NCBI RefSeq assembly: GCF_003614975.1
Contig: NZ_QZWI01000017.1
Coordinates: forward strand, 39,048 to 103,047
DNA: 64,000 nucleotides
Source of the DNA: Rahnella bruchi
Lineage (GTDB): Bacteria; Pseudomonadota; Gammaproteobacteria; Enterobacterales; Enterobacteriaceae
Reading direction: 5' to 3'
Every line of letters begins with the position of its first letter. Position 1 is the first letter of the stretch. Shown here one piece after another: positions 1-7,541 of the stretch. The position numbers and the translations under genes were made by a program. The notes under the pieces were generated by a model. That model did no database searches, was not told the origin of the DNA, and was given only the letters and a program-made list of their open reading frames with translations.

Positions 1-351
1 TTCCAGCGCGGTAAACGCTTCGGTAGCGGTGGCGCAACCGGCACAAACCCACATTCCGGCATCGACAGCCCGACGGATCACCTTAGGCTGCGTATTCGGC
101 GTCACCACCAGCTTTGCCCCGATCGTCGCCAGAAAATCGACCTGTTCTACCTTCAGCACCGTTCCCGCGCCGATGCACGCCGAGTCGCCGTAACGCGTGA
201 CCATTTCAGCGATACTTTTCTGCCAGTCCGGCGAGTTCAGCGGGATCTCAATGTAGCGGAAGCCCTCTTCAATCAGCGCGCCGACATGATCACTGGCCTC
301 GTGAGGATAAATGCCGCGCAAAATCGCGACCAAAAGTTTAGCGTCTTGCAT
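1..351 (-). CDS. dgoA: 2-dehydro-3-deoxy-6-phosphogalactonate aldolase, 3' end outside window
   Basis: Seen: 117 open codons running off the left edge, starting at the ATG at 351 behind AAGGAG with 8 nt spacing. The protein carries IAILRG-like VAILRGI near the start, EIPLNSPDW, GAGTVLK, the VVTPN strand and CATATEAFTALE, which match the DgoA branch of the KDPG/KDPGal aldolase family. Known: DgoA splits 2-keto-3-deoxy-6-phosphogalactonate into pyruvate and glyceraldehyde 3-phosphate in the cytoplasm, using a Schiff-base lysine. That lysine lies in the part not shown. The gene overlaps the end of dgoK by 14 nt, so the two are translationally close and act consecutively. The only missing part is the C-terminal half. 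Confidence 0.93.
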   Translation of the reverse strand, partial: MQDAKLLVAILRGIYPHEASDHVGALIEEGFRYIEIPLNSPDWQKSIAEMVTRYGDSACIGAGTVLKVEQVDFLATIGAKLVVTPNTQPKVIRRAVDAGMWVCAGCATATEAFTALE

Positions 352-1201
352 CAAGAATGCTCCTTATTCCCTGCTGGAAAGCGGTGTCACCCGCAATTTC
401 ATTCACCGTTATGCCCGCCTGTTCACAGGCCAGCCAGTAACGGCGGCACAGCGACTCACTACCGACCAGAGTGACCTGACTGACGGATAATTCACTGCGC
501 ATTGCCACCACTTCCGCACCAATCAGCAGCCCGGACAACCAGTCGCCGACCGATCCCGGAGCCACTTCCCCCAGCACCCGCCGCGCACGCGCTTCAAACA
601 GCCGGTTCACTAATGCAGGCGATTCCAGCCCGCGTTGCAGGCCAGCCTGAAACGCCCGGTTATCGTCTTGCTGTGTTGGTAAACCTCTGCCAATCAGGGA
701 ATGCTGCATCAGCAGGTGATGCAGCTCCCCCGTCATCGCTGTGGTGAACCCGCTGACGGCCCCCTCTGCCACCTGCACCCATTTGCTGTGCGTTCCGGGC
801 AGAACGTAACAGGTGTCAGGGGCCAGCTGCATCGCGCCGAGCAACTGCGTTTCTTCACCGCGCATGACGTTGTGTGGCGTATTCAGGCCCGGCACAATCC
901 AGACCTGCGGGGCGACCTCAAAGAGTTGCGCGCTCAGTGTCTGTAACGACACCGGGCAAGCCAGATAAGGCACCGTTTGCCAGCCTGCATCGCTGCCGAC
1001 CATGCCTGCCATTACCACGGGAAGAACTTCCTGACCGCGCCACGGCTGGATATATTGCGTGAACACCTCATGGGCGGTTTGATCCACCAACCGGCTGACG
1101 CCATAAGGCAGTTGCAGGCTATCCGCACACTGCCCGTCCCGGTATAACCAGGCGCGCAGATGCGTTGAACCCCAGTCAACGGCAATATAATTTCCGCTCA
1201 T
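338..1201 (-). CDS. dgoK: 2-dehydro-3-deoxygalactonokinase
   Basis: A 287-residue protein, close to the usual DgoK length. The N-terminus has the sugar-kinase phosphate motif AVDWGSTHLRAW, and further on VVMAGMVGSDAGW, VMRGEETQL, PGTHSKWVQ, MTGELHHLL and, near the end, AGDTAFQQGIRSI. All are family signatures. It phosphorylates 2-keto-3-deoxygalactonate with ATP to make the substrate of DgoA. Its ATG overlaps the TGA of the upstream symporter gene (ATGA at 1198-1201), and its 3' end overlaps dgoA, so symporter-dgoK-dgoA form one transcriptional unit. No galactonate dehydratase (dgoD), DgoT transporter or GntR-type DgoR is seen here, unlike the classical dgo operon. Confidence 0.94.
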   Translation of the reverse strand: MSGNYIAVDWGSTHLRAWLYRDGQCADSLQLPYGVSRLVDQTAHEVFTQYIQPWRGQEVLPVVMAGMVGSDAGWQTVPYLACPVSLQTLSAQLFEVAPQVWIVPGLNTPHNVMRGEETQLLGAMQLAPDTCYVLPGTHSKWVQVAEGAVSGFTTAMTGELHHLLMQHSLIGRGLPTQQDDNRAFQAGLQRGLESPALVNRLFEARARRVLGEVAPGSVGDWLSGLLIGAEVVAMRSELSVSQVTLVGSESLCRRYWLACEQAGITVNEIAGDTAFQQGIRSILDARR

Positions 1202-2688
1202 CGTGCGCTCCCGGTCGCGCGTTTGCCCAACGGCACCGGTACCGGCTCAGGCTGACTTTCGCGTTCGCGGGTGATCATCTCCAGTGCCTCTTCGCGGCTC
1301 ATTTTGCTGGCCGGCGTTACCACCGTCACGACCAGCGCACAGCCCAGACTCATCAACACAGACGGCACCACCGGGTTACCCCAAAAGCTCATCCAGCTGT
1401 CGTCTGCCAGCATCGCCATTGAGGTCCCGGCGCCGCCAATCAACGCAGCGATCGCGCCCTGCCAGTTAAAACGTATCCAGAACCGGCCCAGTATTGAGCA
1501 GATAAACAGGCCGGACATAACCATCGAAATCATTTTGGTGATGTAGCTGATGATGTCGTTGGAGGTCAGCGCGAAGATCAGCGCCAGCCCGATCACCAGC
1601 ACGAGGGAAATACGCGACATGCGGATCGCCTTTTCTGGTGCAGGCATATGACCGGTGATCAGAGTGTAAAGATCACGCAGCATGATAGAGACCGCGGCAA
1701 TTGCGTCAGAACTGCCCGAAGACATGTTGGCTGACATTCCCGCAATCAGCACCGCCATTCCCAGCACCGGTGGCAAAACTTGAGTGGCGAACAGGAAGGC
1801 AAAGCCGCTGTTTGCCAGTGCCGGATTCATGGTGTAAGCGGCCATACCAATGATCGCGGGCAGGAAGGAGAACCCCAGATAGAGCAAACCGGTGATCACA
1901 AAGGATTTACGCACCGTGCCCACGTTTTTGGCAGAATAAATACGCTGGCGGTAGGAAGGCGTGGCCAGCACCCCGACACCAATGACCATTGCCAGAGAAA
2001 AAGCAGGCAGGATGCCGAGCTTATCCACTCCAAACAGGCTTTGTTTTGCCGGATCCACGGCCTGCTGGATATGGCTCCAGCCGCCAACGTGATGTACCGC
2101 CAGCACTGCCATCAGGATAAAACCGATAAACAGAATTAACGACTGCACGGTATCAATCCATACCACTGCGGAATATCCACCAATACCGACGTAAACCACA
2201 AAGGCTGCTGCAATAATAATTTTCGCCGTATTAATATCTATTCCGCTTGCCCAGGACAGATATAATCCGCCGCCAAGAATATGCGCTCCCAGCCAGCCAA
2301 TAGAGGCAATAAAGATTAATATCGCCACGACATTCTTAATGACTTTATTGCCGCCAGTGTAATAAGAGATCTCCTCGCTCATGGTCATAAAACGCATTTT
2401 ACGCACCGGCGCAAACAACCAGGCCAGCAGCAGAACACCGACCGCACCGCCCAGACCATACAGCATACCCGCCCAGCCGTTGGTGTAACCGAAGCCCACC
2501 GCGCCGACGCTGGATCCCGTACCGACCATCGTGCCTACGGTGGATCCCAGCGTTAAAATTAAGGGTAATGAACGCCCGCCTAATAAAAAGTCATCGCCAT
2601 TTTTCTGATTACGTGACACATACCAGCCCAGTGTGATCATGGCGCATGCATATATTGAAAACCAAATAAGAAAAGAATAATTATTCAT
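1198..2688 (-). CDS. sodium:solute symporter family transporter
   Basis: 496 residues with about 13 hydrophobic segments from residue 5 onward, typical of the SSS (sodium/solute symporter) family. The conserved N-terminal part shows DDFLLGGRSLP, then GTMVGTGSSVGAVGFGY. The middle has SYRQRIYSAKN and SANMSSGSSDAIAAVSIMLRDLY, both common in this family. It should sit in the inner membrane and use the sodium gradient. Substrate cannot be read from sequence. Its neighbours suggest either N-acyl-D-amino acids or a sugar acid such as 2-keto-3-deoxygalactonate. It is followed with a 4-nt overlap by dgoK and preceded, after a 151-bp gap containing a palindrome, by the RidA-like gene. The start has GGAAG 6 nt upstream of the ATG. 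Confidence 0.85.
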   Translation of the reverse strand: MNNYSFLIWFSIYACAMITLGWYVSRNQKNGDDFLLGGRSLPLILTLGSTVGTMVGTGSSVGAVGFGYTNGWAGMLYGLGGAVGVLLLAWLFAPVRKMRFMTMSEEISYYTGGNKVIKNVVAILIFIASIGWLGAHILGGGLYLSWASGIDINTAKIIIAAAFVVYVGIGGYSAVVWIDTVQSLILFIGFILMAVLAVHHVGGWSHIQQAVDPAKQSLFGVDKLGILPAFSLAMVIGVGVLATPSYRQRIYSAKNVGTVRKSFVITGLLYLGFSFLPAIIGMAAYTMNPALANSGFAFLFATQVLPPVLGMAVLIAGMSANMSSGSSDAIAAVSIMLRDLYTLITGHMPAPEKAIRMSRISLVLVIGLALIFALTSNDIISYITKMISMVMSGLFICSILGRFWIRFNWQGAIAALIGGAGTSMAMLADDSWMSFWGNPVVPSVLMSLGCALVVTVVTPASKMSREEALEMITRERESQPEPVPVPLGKRATGSAR

Positions 2689-2797
2689 GGCTCACTTCCA
2701 GATTAATAAAGTTGCAATGGCTCTCTGAAAAAAGACAAAGAAAGCCCATTGGCACGTTCGTAGCGCACCTGTATTTTTTATAAAACTCTTTTAGTAA

Positions 2798-2824
2798 GCC
2801 GGATGCACGCTGAGGGCATCCGGC
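2798..2824. repeat. REP/PU-like intergenic palindrome
   Basis: GCCGGATGC (2798-2806) and GCATCCGGC (2816-2824) form a perfect 9-bp stem with a 9-nt loop. The arm sequence resembles enterobacterial REP (palindromic unit) elements. It lies between two co-directional genes, so it could stabilise the upstream RidA-like mRNA end or weaken read-through. Only this one clear copy was seen in the window. Confidence 0.5.
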
Positions 2825-2839
2825 CTGATCACGGATTAA

Positions 2840-3238
2840 TTACTTCACGCGTTCAGCGTTATAACAGGTCAGGTCTACTTCCACTTTGCAATCCACCACC
2901 AGATCCGCAACACAGCAGACACGGGCCGGAGGATGGGCGGAAAAAAACTCGCTGAACACTTTGTTAAAGGACTGGAAATAACGCGCGTCGGTCAGGAATA
3001 CCTTCACGTGCACCACGTCCGCCAGGGTGTAGCCAGCGCTCTCCATGATGTCCACGCAGTTTTGGATAGCCAGGCGCGACTGCTCGATAATGCCTCCTTC
3101 CACCACTTCGCCATCTTTCATCGGAGTTTGCCCGGAAACATAAAGCCAGCCGCCCGCCTCTACGGCTTTGGCAAACGGCAATGACTGCCCGCCCGTTCCC
3201 GTACTCCCGCCCACTCCGTAACGTTTAATACTCATCAT
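2840..3238 (-). CDS. RidA/YjgF/YER057c family protein
   Basis: 132 residues. The sequence has the typical RidA layout: GWLYVSGQTPMKDGE early, ENCVDIMESAGYTLADVVHVKVFLTD-like helix and strand in the middle, and PPARVCCVADLVV followed by KVEVDLTCY at the end; the Arg in PPAR is the position used by deaminating RidA proteins. Known: RidA-type proteins hydrolyse reactive 2-aminoacrylate or other imine intermediates made by PLP deaminases. That fits a partner role for the PLP enzyme encoded divergently at 4936. Two ATGs occur in tandem (3238 and 3235); AGGAG sits better for the second. It lies between the deacylase and the symporter in the same direction. The exact subfamily is not assigned. Confidence 0.85.
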   Translation of the reverse strand: MMSIKRYGVGGSTGTGGQSLPFAKAVEAGGWLYVSGQTPMKDGEVVEGGIIEQSRLAIQNCVDIMESAGYTLADVVHVKVFLTDARYFQSFNKVFSEFFSAHPPARVCCVADLVVDCKVEVDLTCYNAERVK

Positions 3239-3303
3239 TGCTCCTTATGCATACTGTATAAATGCGTGCTCAGGGGACAGCGTCTGGCTCTCCCCGCAAA
3301 ATT

Positions 3304-4734
3304 CTACCGGCGTAAAAAACGCCCGGCGCGACCGATAACCTGTTTGTCCTGGCCATAACTCATTACGCCGTTGACCAGCACCGCTTCGATACCCGCCGCA
3401 GGCTGCTGGGGATCGCTAAAACTGGCCACATCGCGCACGGTTTGCGGGTCGAACATCACCAGGTCGGCGAAATAGCCCTGTCTGACCAGCCCGCGTTCGG
3501 CAAGCTGGAAACGCGCCGCAGACATGCCCGTCATCTTGTGAACCGCCATCGTCAGCGGAAAAAGTTTCTCGTCGCGGCTGTAATGTCCAAGCACCCTGGG
3601 AAATGCGCCCCACAGACGCGGATGGGGCATCGGGTCGTTTGGCAGTCCGTCGGAACCCACCATCGTGACCGGATAACTCAGCACGCGCCGGACATCGCGC
3701 TCGTCCATGTTGTAGTAAATGGCTCCGGCGGGCATCAGTAATTTTCCAGCTTCGTGAAGTGACATCGACCAGCTTTGCGCAATCTGCTTTAACGACTGCC
3801 CGGCCACTTCCGGATGCGGCTCTGACCAGGTGATGACAATTTCAAACTCATCGGTGATTTGTTTGAGATCCAGCGTAGAAGAGCTGGCCGAATACGGATA
3901 GCAATCGCAGGAGACATCTTGCGTTTCGCGCACTTTATCGAACAGCTTCAGTGTTTCCACCGTGCGGCCCCAGTTCTTCGCCCCGGCACATTTGTGGTGG
4001 GACACCACCACCGGCACCTTGCCGTGACGACCAATGCGAAACGCCTCGTCGAGTGCCTCCAGAATCGGCTCAAACTCGGAACGCAAATGGGTAGTATAGA
4101 TGCCCTTCTGTGCCGCGAGTTCCTCTGCCAGCGCCATGACTTCTTCCGTCGAAGAGTGAAATGCCGAAGCATATGCCAGGCCGGTGCTCAGCCCCAAAGC
4201 GCCCTGCTGCAACGCCAGTTTAAGCTCTGCGCGCATCCCGCTGATTTCTTCTGCCGTCGCGGTGCGTAACAGGTCATCCATATGGTTATTACGCAACGCC
4301 GTGTGGCCGATAAGCGTACCGACGTTAATTGCCGGTCTCGCCTGCTCAACGGCCTGAGCGTAAGCGCTCACTGTCGGGTAGATAAAATGCTCCGCCTCAC
4401 CGAGTAAATTCATCGGGTCTGGCACGCGGCTTTTAATGGTCGCCGTGGCCGCACTGATACCGCAGTTGCCCACAATCACCGTAGTAATGCCCTGACTGAT
4501 CTTAGGCAGATACTCCGGCAGCCGGATCACATTGATGTCGTCGTGGGTATGGACATCAATAAATCCCGGCGCCAGCACGCGGCCGGTACCGTCGATTTCA
4601 TGCACAGCCTGGCCACGGATTGCCGGTGCAATTTCAGCGATACGGTCGCCCTGCACCGCAACATCGGCGCGGTATTGTTCCCCTCCGCTGCCATCAATGA
4701 CCGTAACGTTTCTGAACAGATAATCAAACTTCAT
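3304..4734 (-). CDS. N-acyl-D-amino-acid deacylase family amidohydrolase
   Basis: 476 residues, the usual length for D-aminoacylases. The ATG at 4734 was chosen because AGGA lies 4 nt upstream; a longer frame from 4776 has no comparable site. Metal-site motif FIDVHTHDD has His at about 62 and 64, and GNCGIS supplies the Cys (about 91) that bridges the metals in this family. Further marks are VSHHKCAG, CYPYSASSS and VGSDGLPNDPMPHPRLWG. Known: these zinc enzymes remove the acyl group from N-acyl-D-amino acids, releasing the D-amino acid in the cytoplasm. The released D-amino acid would be the substrate for the divergent PLP enzyme. It is the first gene of the minus-strand run and likely drives RidA, symporter, dgoK and dgoA. 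Confidence 0.9.
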   Translation of the reverse strand: MKFDYLFRNVTVIDGSGGEQYRADVAVQGDRIAEIAPAIRGQAVHEIDGTGRVLAPGFIDVHTHDDINVIRLPEYLPKISQGITTVIVGNCGISAATATIKSRVPDPMNLLGEAEHFIYPTVSAYAQAVEQARPAINVGTLIGHTALRNNHMDDLLRTATAEEISGMRAELKLALQQGALGLSTGLAYASAFHSSTEEVMALAEELAAQKGIYTTHLRSEFEPILEALDEAFRIGRHGKVPVVVSHHKCAGAKNWGRTVETLKLFDKVRETQDVSCDCYPYSASSSTLDLKQITDEFEIVITWSEPHPEVAGQSLKQIAQSWSMSLHEAGKLLMPAGAIYYNMDERDVRRVLSYPVTMVGSDGLPNDPMPHPRLWGAFPRVLGHYSRDEKLFPLTMAVHKMTGMSAARFQLAERGLVRQGYFADLVMFDPQTVRDVASFSDPQQPAAGIEAVLVNGVMSYGQDKQVIGRAGRFLRR

Positions 4735-4875
4735 GTGTTCCTGCCCTCCATAGTGTTCTGGGTTAAATTTAACCATTTACAAGGACGAAAAACAGTGGAA
4801 GACTACACAAAACGCACACCAAAATCTGATACTTTTATTCATAAAATTGATTATTCAAAATAAAAACACCTATTT

Positions 4876-4904
4876 TTCATTGTATTAAAATTGATATTTA
4901 TACT
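4876..4904 (+). promoter_or_regulatory. candidate sigma-70 promoter for the D-amino-acid enzyme gene
   Basis: TTCATT at 4876-4881 and TATACT at 4899-4904 are 17 bp apart, 32 bp upstream of the ATG at 4936. The -10 is good and the -35 weak, as expected if an activator helps. The region 4735-4935 is AT-rich and must also hold the divergent promoter, which I could not place. Confidence 0.35.
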
Positions 4905-4935
4905 GAAAGATTAAAAAACCGAAAGGAATTATGTT

Positions 4936-6156
4936 ATGAAATACCAAGAAAGCAACCTCGTTCCACACAAATCAGCGCTCCTGTTTTCCCCAGCCAACAT
5001 GCTGAATGAAGACGTCTGCCTGCCCGCCGCTGTGATCAAAAAATCCGCTCTGGAAAATAACATTGAGTGGATGCAACGCTATGCCGATACCCGTGGCGTA
5101 TCGCTGGCCCCTCATGGCAAAACCACCATGACGCCGTGGATTTTTCAGCAACAGCAGCGTGCTGGTGCCTGGGCCGTTGGCGTGGGCAGCGCCTGGCAGG
5201 CCAGTATCGCAATGGTCAGCGGCATGAAGCGGGTTTTGATGGTTAACCAGCTGGTGGGCAAAGCGAATATGCAGCTGATTTCAGCGCTCAAAAATGAATA
5301 TCAGGACGTCGATTACCTCTGTTGCGTTGACAGCCTTGCCAATGCCAAAACCCTTTCGGCATTTTTCAGCGCACAGAACCAGCAGCTGGATATTTTGATC
5401 GAACTGGGCGTACCCGGCGGGCGTTGCGGCTGCCGTACCACCGCGCAAGCCCTGCTGCTGGCAGAAGAGATTTCAGGTTTGCCGGGCTTACATTTACGCG
5501 GCCTTGAACTTTACGAAGGGGTGCTGCACGGTGAAAATCCGCAGCCCAAAGTGGAAGCATTGTTACGCGATGCCGCCGCCCTTGCCTGCCAGCTTGAGCG
5601 CTATGTCGAAGGGGAATTTATTCTCACGGGCGCAGGATCAGTCTGGTATGACGTGGTGTGTAACGTCTGGCTGGATGCACAAAAACCGACAAACTGCCGC
5701 GTGGTGATTCGCCCCGGCTGCTATATCACCCATGACGCAGGCATTTATCAGCAGGCACAAGACGAGCTGATGGCCCGCGACCGCGTGGCCTGCGAATTGG
5801 GGGGGGATTTGGTGTCAGCGCTGGAACTGGTTGCAATGGTGCAATCGGTGCCGGAAAGTGGCCGTGCGATTGTGAACTTCGGCAAGCGCGACAGCGCCTT
5901 CGATGCAGGTCTGCCGCAACCGGTGGCGCATTATCGTCAGGGTAAAGCACTTCCGTTGACGGCAAAAAGTATCAAAACCACGGGTATTATGGATCAGCAC
6001 GCGATGCTGGAACTGGCTCCTGAGGCCGACGTGCAGGTGGAGGATATTCTGGTGTTCAGCACCTCTCACCCCTGTCTGACCTTCGACAAATGGAAAGCGC
6101 TGCTGCTGGTCGATGAGAATTACAACGTGCTGGAGACACTGGAGACCGCATTCTGA
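4936..6156 (+). CDS. PLP-dependent D-amino-acid deaminase / D-threonine aldolase-like protein
   Basis: 406 residues with an alanine-racemase-type N-terminal barrel. APHGKTTMTPW contains the PLP lysine (about residue 62); ELGVPGGRCGCR and GLELYEGVLHG follow, then TGAGSVWYDVV. The end has STSHPCLTFDKW, where His and Cys correspond to the metal ligands of the D-serine dehydratase (DSD1)/D-threonine aldolase fold. Known members act on D-amino acids by deamination or retro-aldol cleavage. Placed head-to-head with an N-acyl-D-amino-acid deacylase and a RidA-like protein, it probably consumes the released D-amino acid, with RidA clearing the enamine product. The precise substrate is unknown. Start ATG has AAAGGA upstream; a nearby ATG at 4931 stops after two codons. 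Confidence 0.82.
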   Translation: MKYQESNLVPHKSALLFSPANMLNEDVCLPAAVIKKSALENNIEWMQRYADTRGVSLAPHGKTTMTPWIFQQQQRAGAWAVGVGSAWQASIAMVSGMKRVLMVNQLVGKANMQLISALKNEYQDVDYLCCVDSLANAKTLSAFFSAQNQQLDILIELGVPGGRCGCRTTAQALLLAEEISGLPGLHLRGLELYEGVLHGENPQPKVEALLRDAAALACQLERYVEGEFILTGAGSVWYDVVCNVWLDAQKPTNCRVVIRPGCYITHDAGIYQQAQDELMARDRVACELGGDLVSALELVAMVQSVPESGRAIVNFGKRDSAFDAGLPQPVAHYRQGKALPLTAKSIKTTGIMDQHAMLELAPEADVQVEDILVFSTSHPCLTFDKWKALLLVDENYNVLETLETAF

Positions 6157-6157
6157 C

Positions 6158-6173
6158 GGCAGCCCATGCTGCC
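6158..6173 (+). terminator. stem-loop just after the D-amino-acid enzyme gene
   Basis: GGCAGC (6158-6163), loop CCAT, GCTGCC (6168-6173), one base after the TGA. No T-run follows. IS3-type sequence begins about 20 bp later, so the original terminator tail may have been replaced. Weak as a terminator on its own. Confidence 0.3.
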
Positions 6174-6189
6174 TGTGCATGATCAAAAT

Positions 6190-6426
6190 GTATCCCCGGT
6201 TCCTGACCTGTACAACGGTGAAATCATCGCGTATCAGATGAGGCACTATTATAAGCGGCTCAGGGACACCGGCTTGAAACCGAGCCTGTCACGCAAAGGA
6301 AACTGTGATGACAATGCGGTGACAGACAGCTTCTCTGGTACGCTGAAAGTGGAATGCCTTTATCTGGAAAGTACCAGTGTATTACGCGTAGCTATTGACG
6401 AATATATCGACGATTACCATCACTAA
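6190..6426 (+). pseudogene. IS3-family transposase (OrfB) remnant with internal deletion
   Basis: The open frame reads SPVPDLYNGEIIAY, then MRHYYKRLRDTGLKPSLSRK, GNCDDNAVTDSFSGTLK and ends DEYIDDYHH. These blocks are typical of the C-terminal half of IS3-type DDE integrases. The family block normally found between IIAY and the W/R-QY helix, which carries the second catalytic Asp (HSDQG type), is missing, so the two blocks are fused in frame. The glutamate of the DDE triad (normally ESF) is Asp here. OrfA and the first half of OrfB are absent. It cannot be a working transposase. It sits between the D-amino-acid gene and the alpha/beta hydrolase and marks an old insertion or rearrangement. Confidence 0.82.
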
Positions 6427-6446
6427 TGAATAGAACAGAAATGAAA

Positions 6447-6481
6447 GGGCCTGAGTCCGGTAGAGTACCGAACCCAGGCCC
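6447..6481. repeat. compound stem-loop in IS remnant tail
   Basis: Outer stem GGGCCTG (6447-6453) pairs with CAGGCCC (6475-6481). Inside it CGGTA (6458-6462) pairs with TACCG (6466-6470) around GAG. It follows the transposase remnant by 20 bp and is likely part of the IS right-hand non-coding end. Confidence 0.45.
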
Positions 6482-6499
6482 GTTTAGCCGCCTGATATC

Positions 6500-6533
6500 A
6501 ACCGTCCAAATTTATGGGGTCAGTTAACCAGGG
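6500..6533. mobile_element. probable right terminal region of the IS3-type remnant
   Basis: Read from the right, the stretch ending near 6533 gives GACCCCATAAATTTGGACGG, a purine/pyrimidine pattern resembling the inverted repeats of some IS3-family elements. No matching left repeat is seen near 6157, so the element has lost its left end. Boundaries are approximate. Confidence 0.35.
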
Positions 6534-6565
6534 CGGGTTTATAAAAAAGCAGCAACACCAGGAAA

Positions 6566-7402
6566 TTAACCGCGGATAAACGCCAGGATATCTGCGTTAA
6601 TCACGTCAGCGTGAGTGGTGTGCATGCCGTGCGGATAGCCCGGATAAATCTTCAGGGTGCTGTGCGCCAGCAGCTTATCCTGCAAAAGAGCGGCATCTTT
6701 ATACGGCACAACCTGATCGTCGTCCCCCTGCAAGACCAGCGTCGGCACGGTGATGGCTTTGAGATCTTCCGTCTGGTCCGTTTCTGAAAACGCCTTTATC
6801 CCTTCGTAATGTGCATTGGCGCTGCCGATCATCCCCTGACGCCACCAGTTGTTGATGGTGCCTTGTGACACTTGTGCACCCTCGCGGTTAAATCCGTAGA
6901 AAGGGCCGGAAGCGACGTCCAGATAAAACTGCGCGCGGTTCGCCGCGAGAGCACGGCGGAAATCATCAAAGACGGCAATCGGCGTGCCTCCGGGATTAGC
7001 GTCAGTCTTGACCATCAACGGCGGCACGGCACTGATCAACACCGCTTTTGCCACACGTCCCTGAGGCTGACCATATTTCGCCACATAGCGGGCAACCTGA
7101 CCGCCACCGGTCGAATGACCGATATGCACGGCATCATGCAAATCAAGATGCTCGGCCACAGCAGAAGCATCTGACGCATAGTGGTCCATATCGTTACCTT
7201 CACTGGTTTGATCCGAACGCCCGTGCCCGCGGCGGTCGATGGCAATCACACGAAAGCCTTCGGCCAGGAAGAACAACATCTGATTGTCCCAGTCATCGGC
7301 ACTCAGCGGCCATCCGTGGTGGAAAACAATGGGTTGCTTGTTTTTTGGACCCCAGTCTTTGAAGAAAATATTAACGCCGTCGTTGGTTTTAACAAATGGC
7401 AT
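6566..7402 (-). CDS. alpha/beta hydrolase, non-haem chloroperoxidase/arylesterase type
   Basis: 278 residues, full length for this family. The nucleophile elbow GHSTGGG has Ser at about 97; oxyanion-hole motif HHGWPLS, RRGHGRSD, acid residue in GDDDQVVPY and the base in YPGYPHGMHTTH complete the triad. Known relatives are cofactor-free esterases with side peroxidase/perhydrolase activity (bromoperoxidase family). No signal peptide, so cytoplasmic. The ATG at 7402 was preferred over the GTG at 7411 because GAGGAG lies 8 nt upstream of the ATG. It is monocistronic, bordered by the IS3 remnant downstream and 139 bp of spacer toward the LysR gene. Natural substrate unknown. Confidence 0.9.
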   Translation of the reverse strand: MPFVKTNDGVNIFFKDWGPKNKQPIVFHHGWPLSADDWDNQMLFFLAEGFRVIAIDRRGHGRSDQTSEGNDMDHYASDASAVAEHLDLHDAVHIGHSTGGGQVARYVAKYGQPQGRVAKAVLISAVPPLMVKTDANPGGTPIAVFDDFRRALAANRAQFYLDVASGPFYGFNREGAQVSQGTINNWWRQGMIGSANAHYEGIKAFSETDQTEDLKAITVPTLVLQGDDDQVVPYKDAALLQDKLLAHSTLKIYPGYPHGMHTTHADVINADILAFIRG

Positions 7403-7541
7403 AGAATGCACTCCTCAGCAGATTATCGGGAAAACGGTACGGTATGCAGGGTGAGGTTTATAAAATTGGGATGCTCAGAAAGCGTAGCAAAGCCTTATGA
7501 AATTGCCTGCCGGTGAACCTATTTATCCGGCAGGGAGTCAC

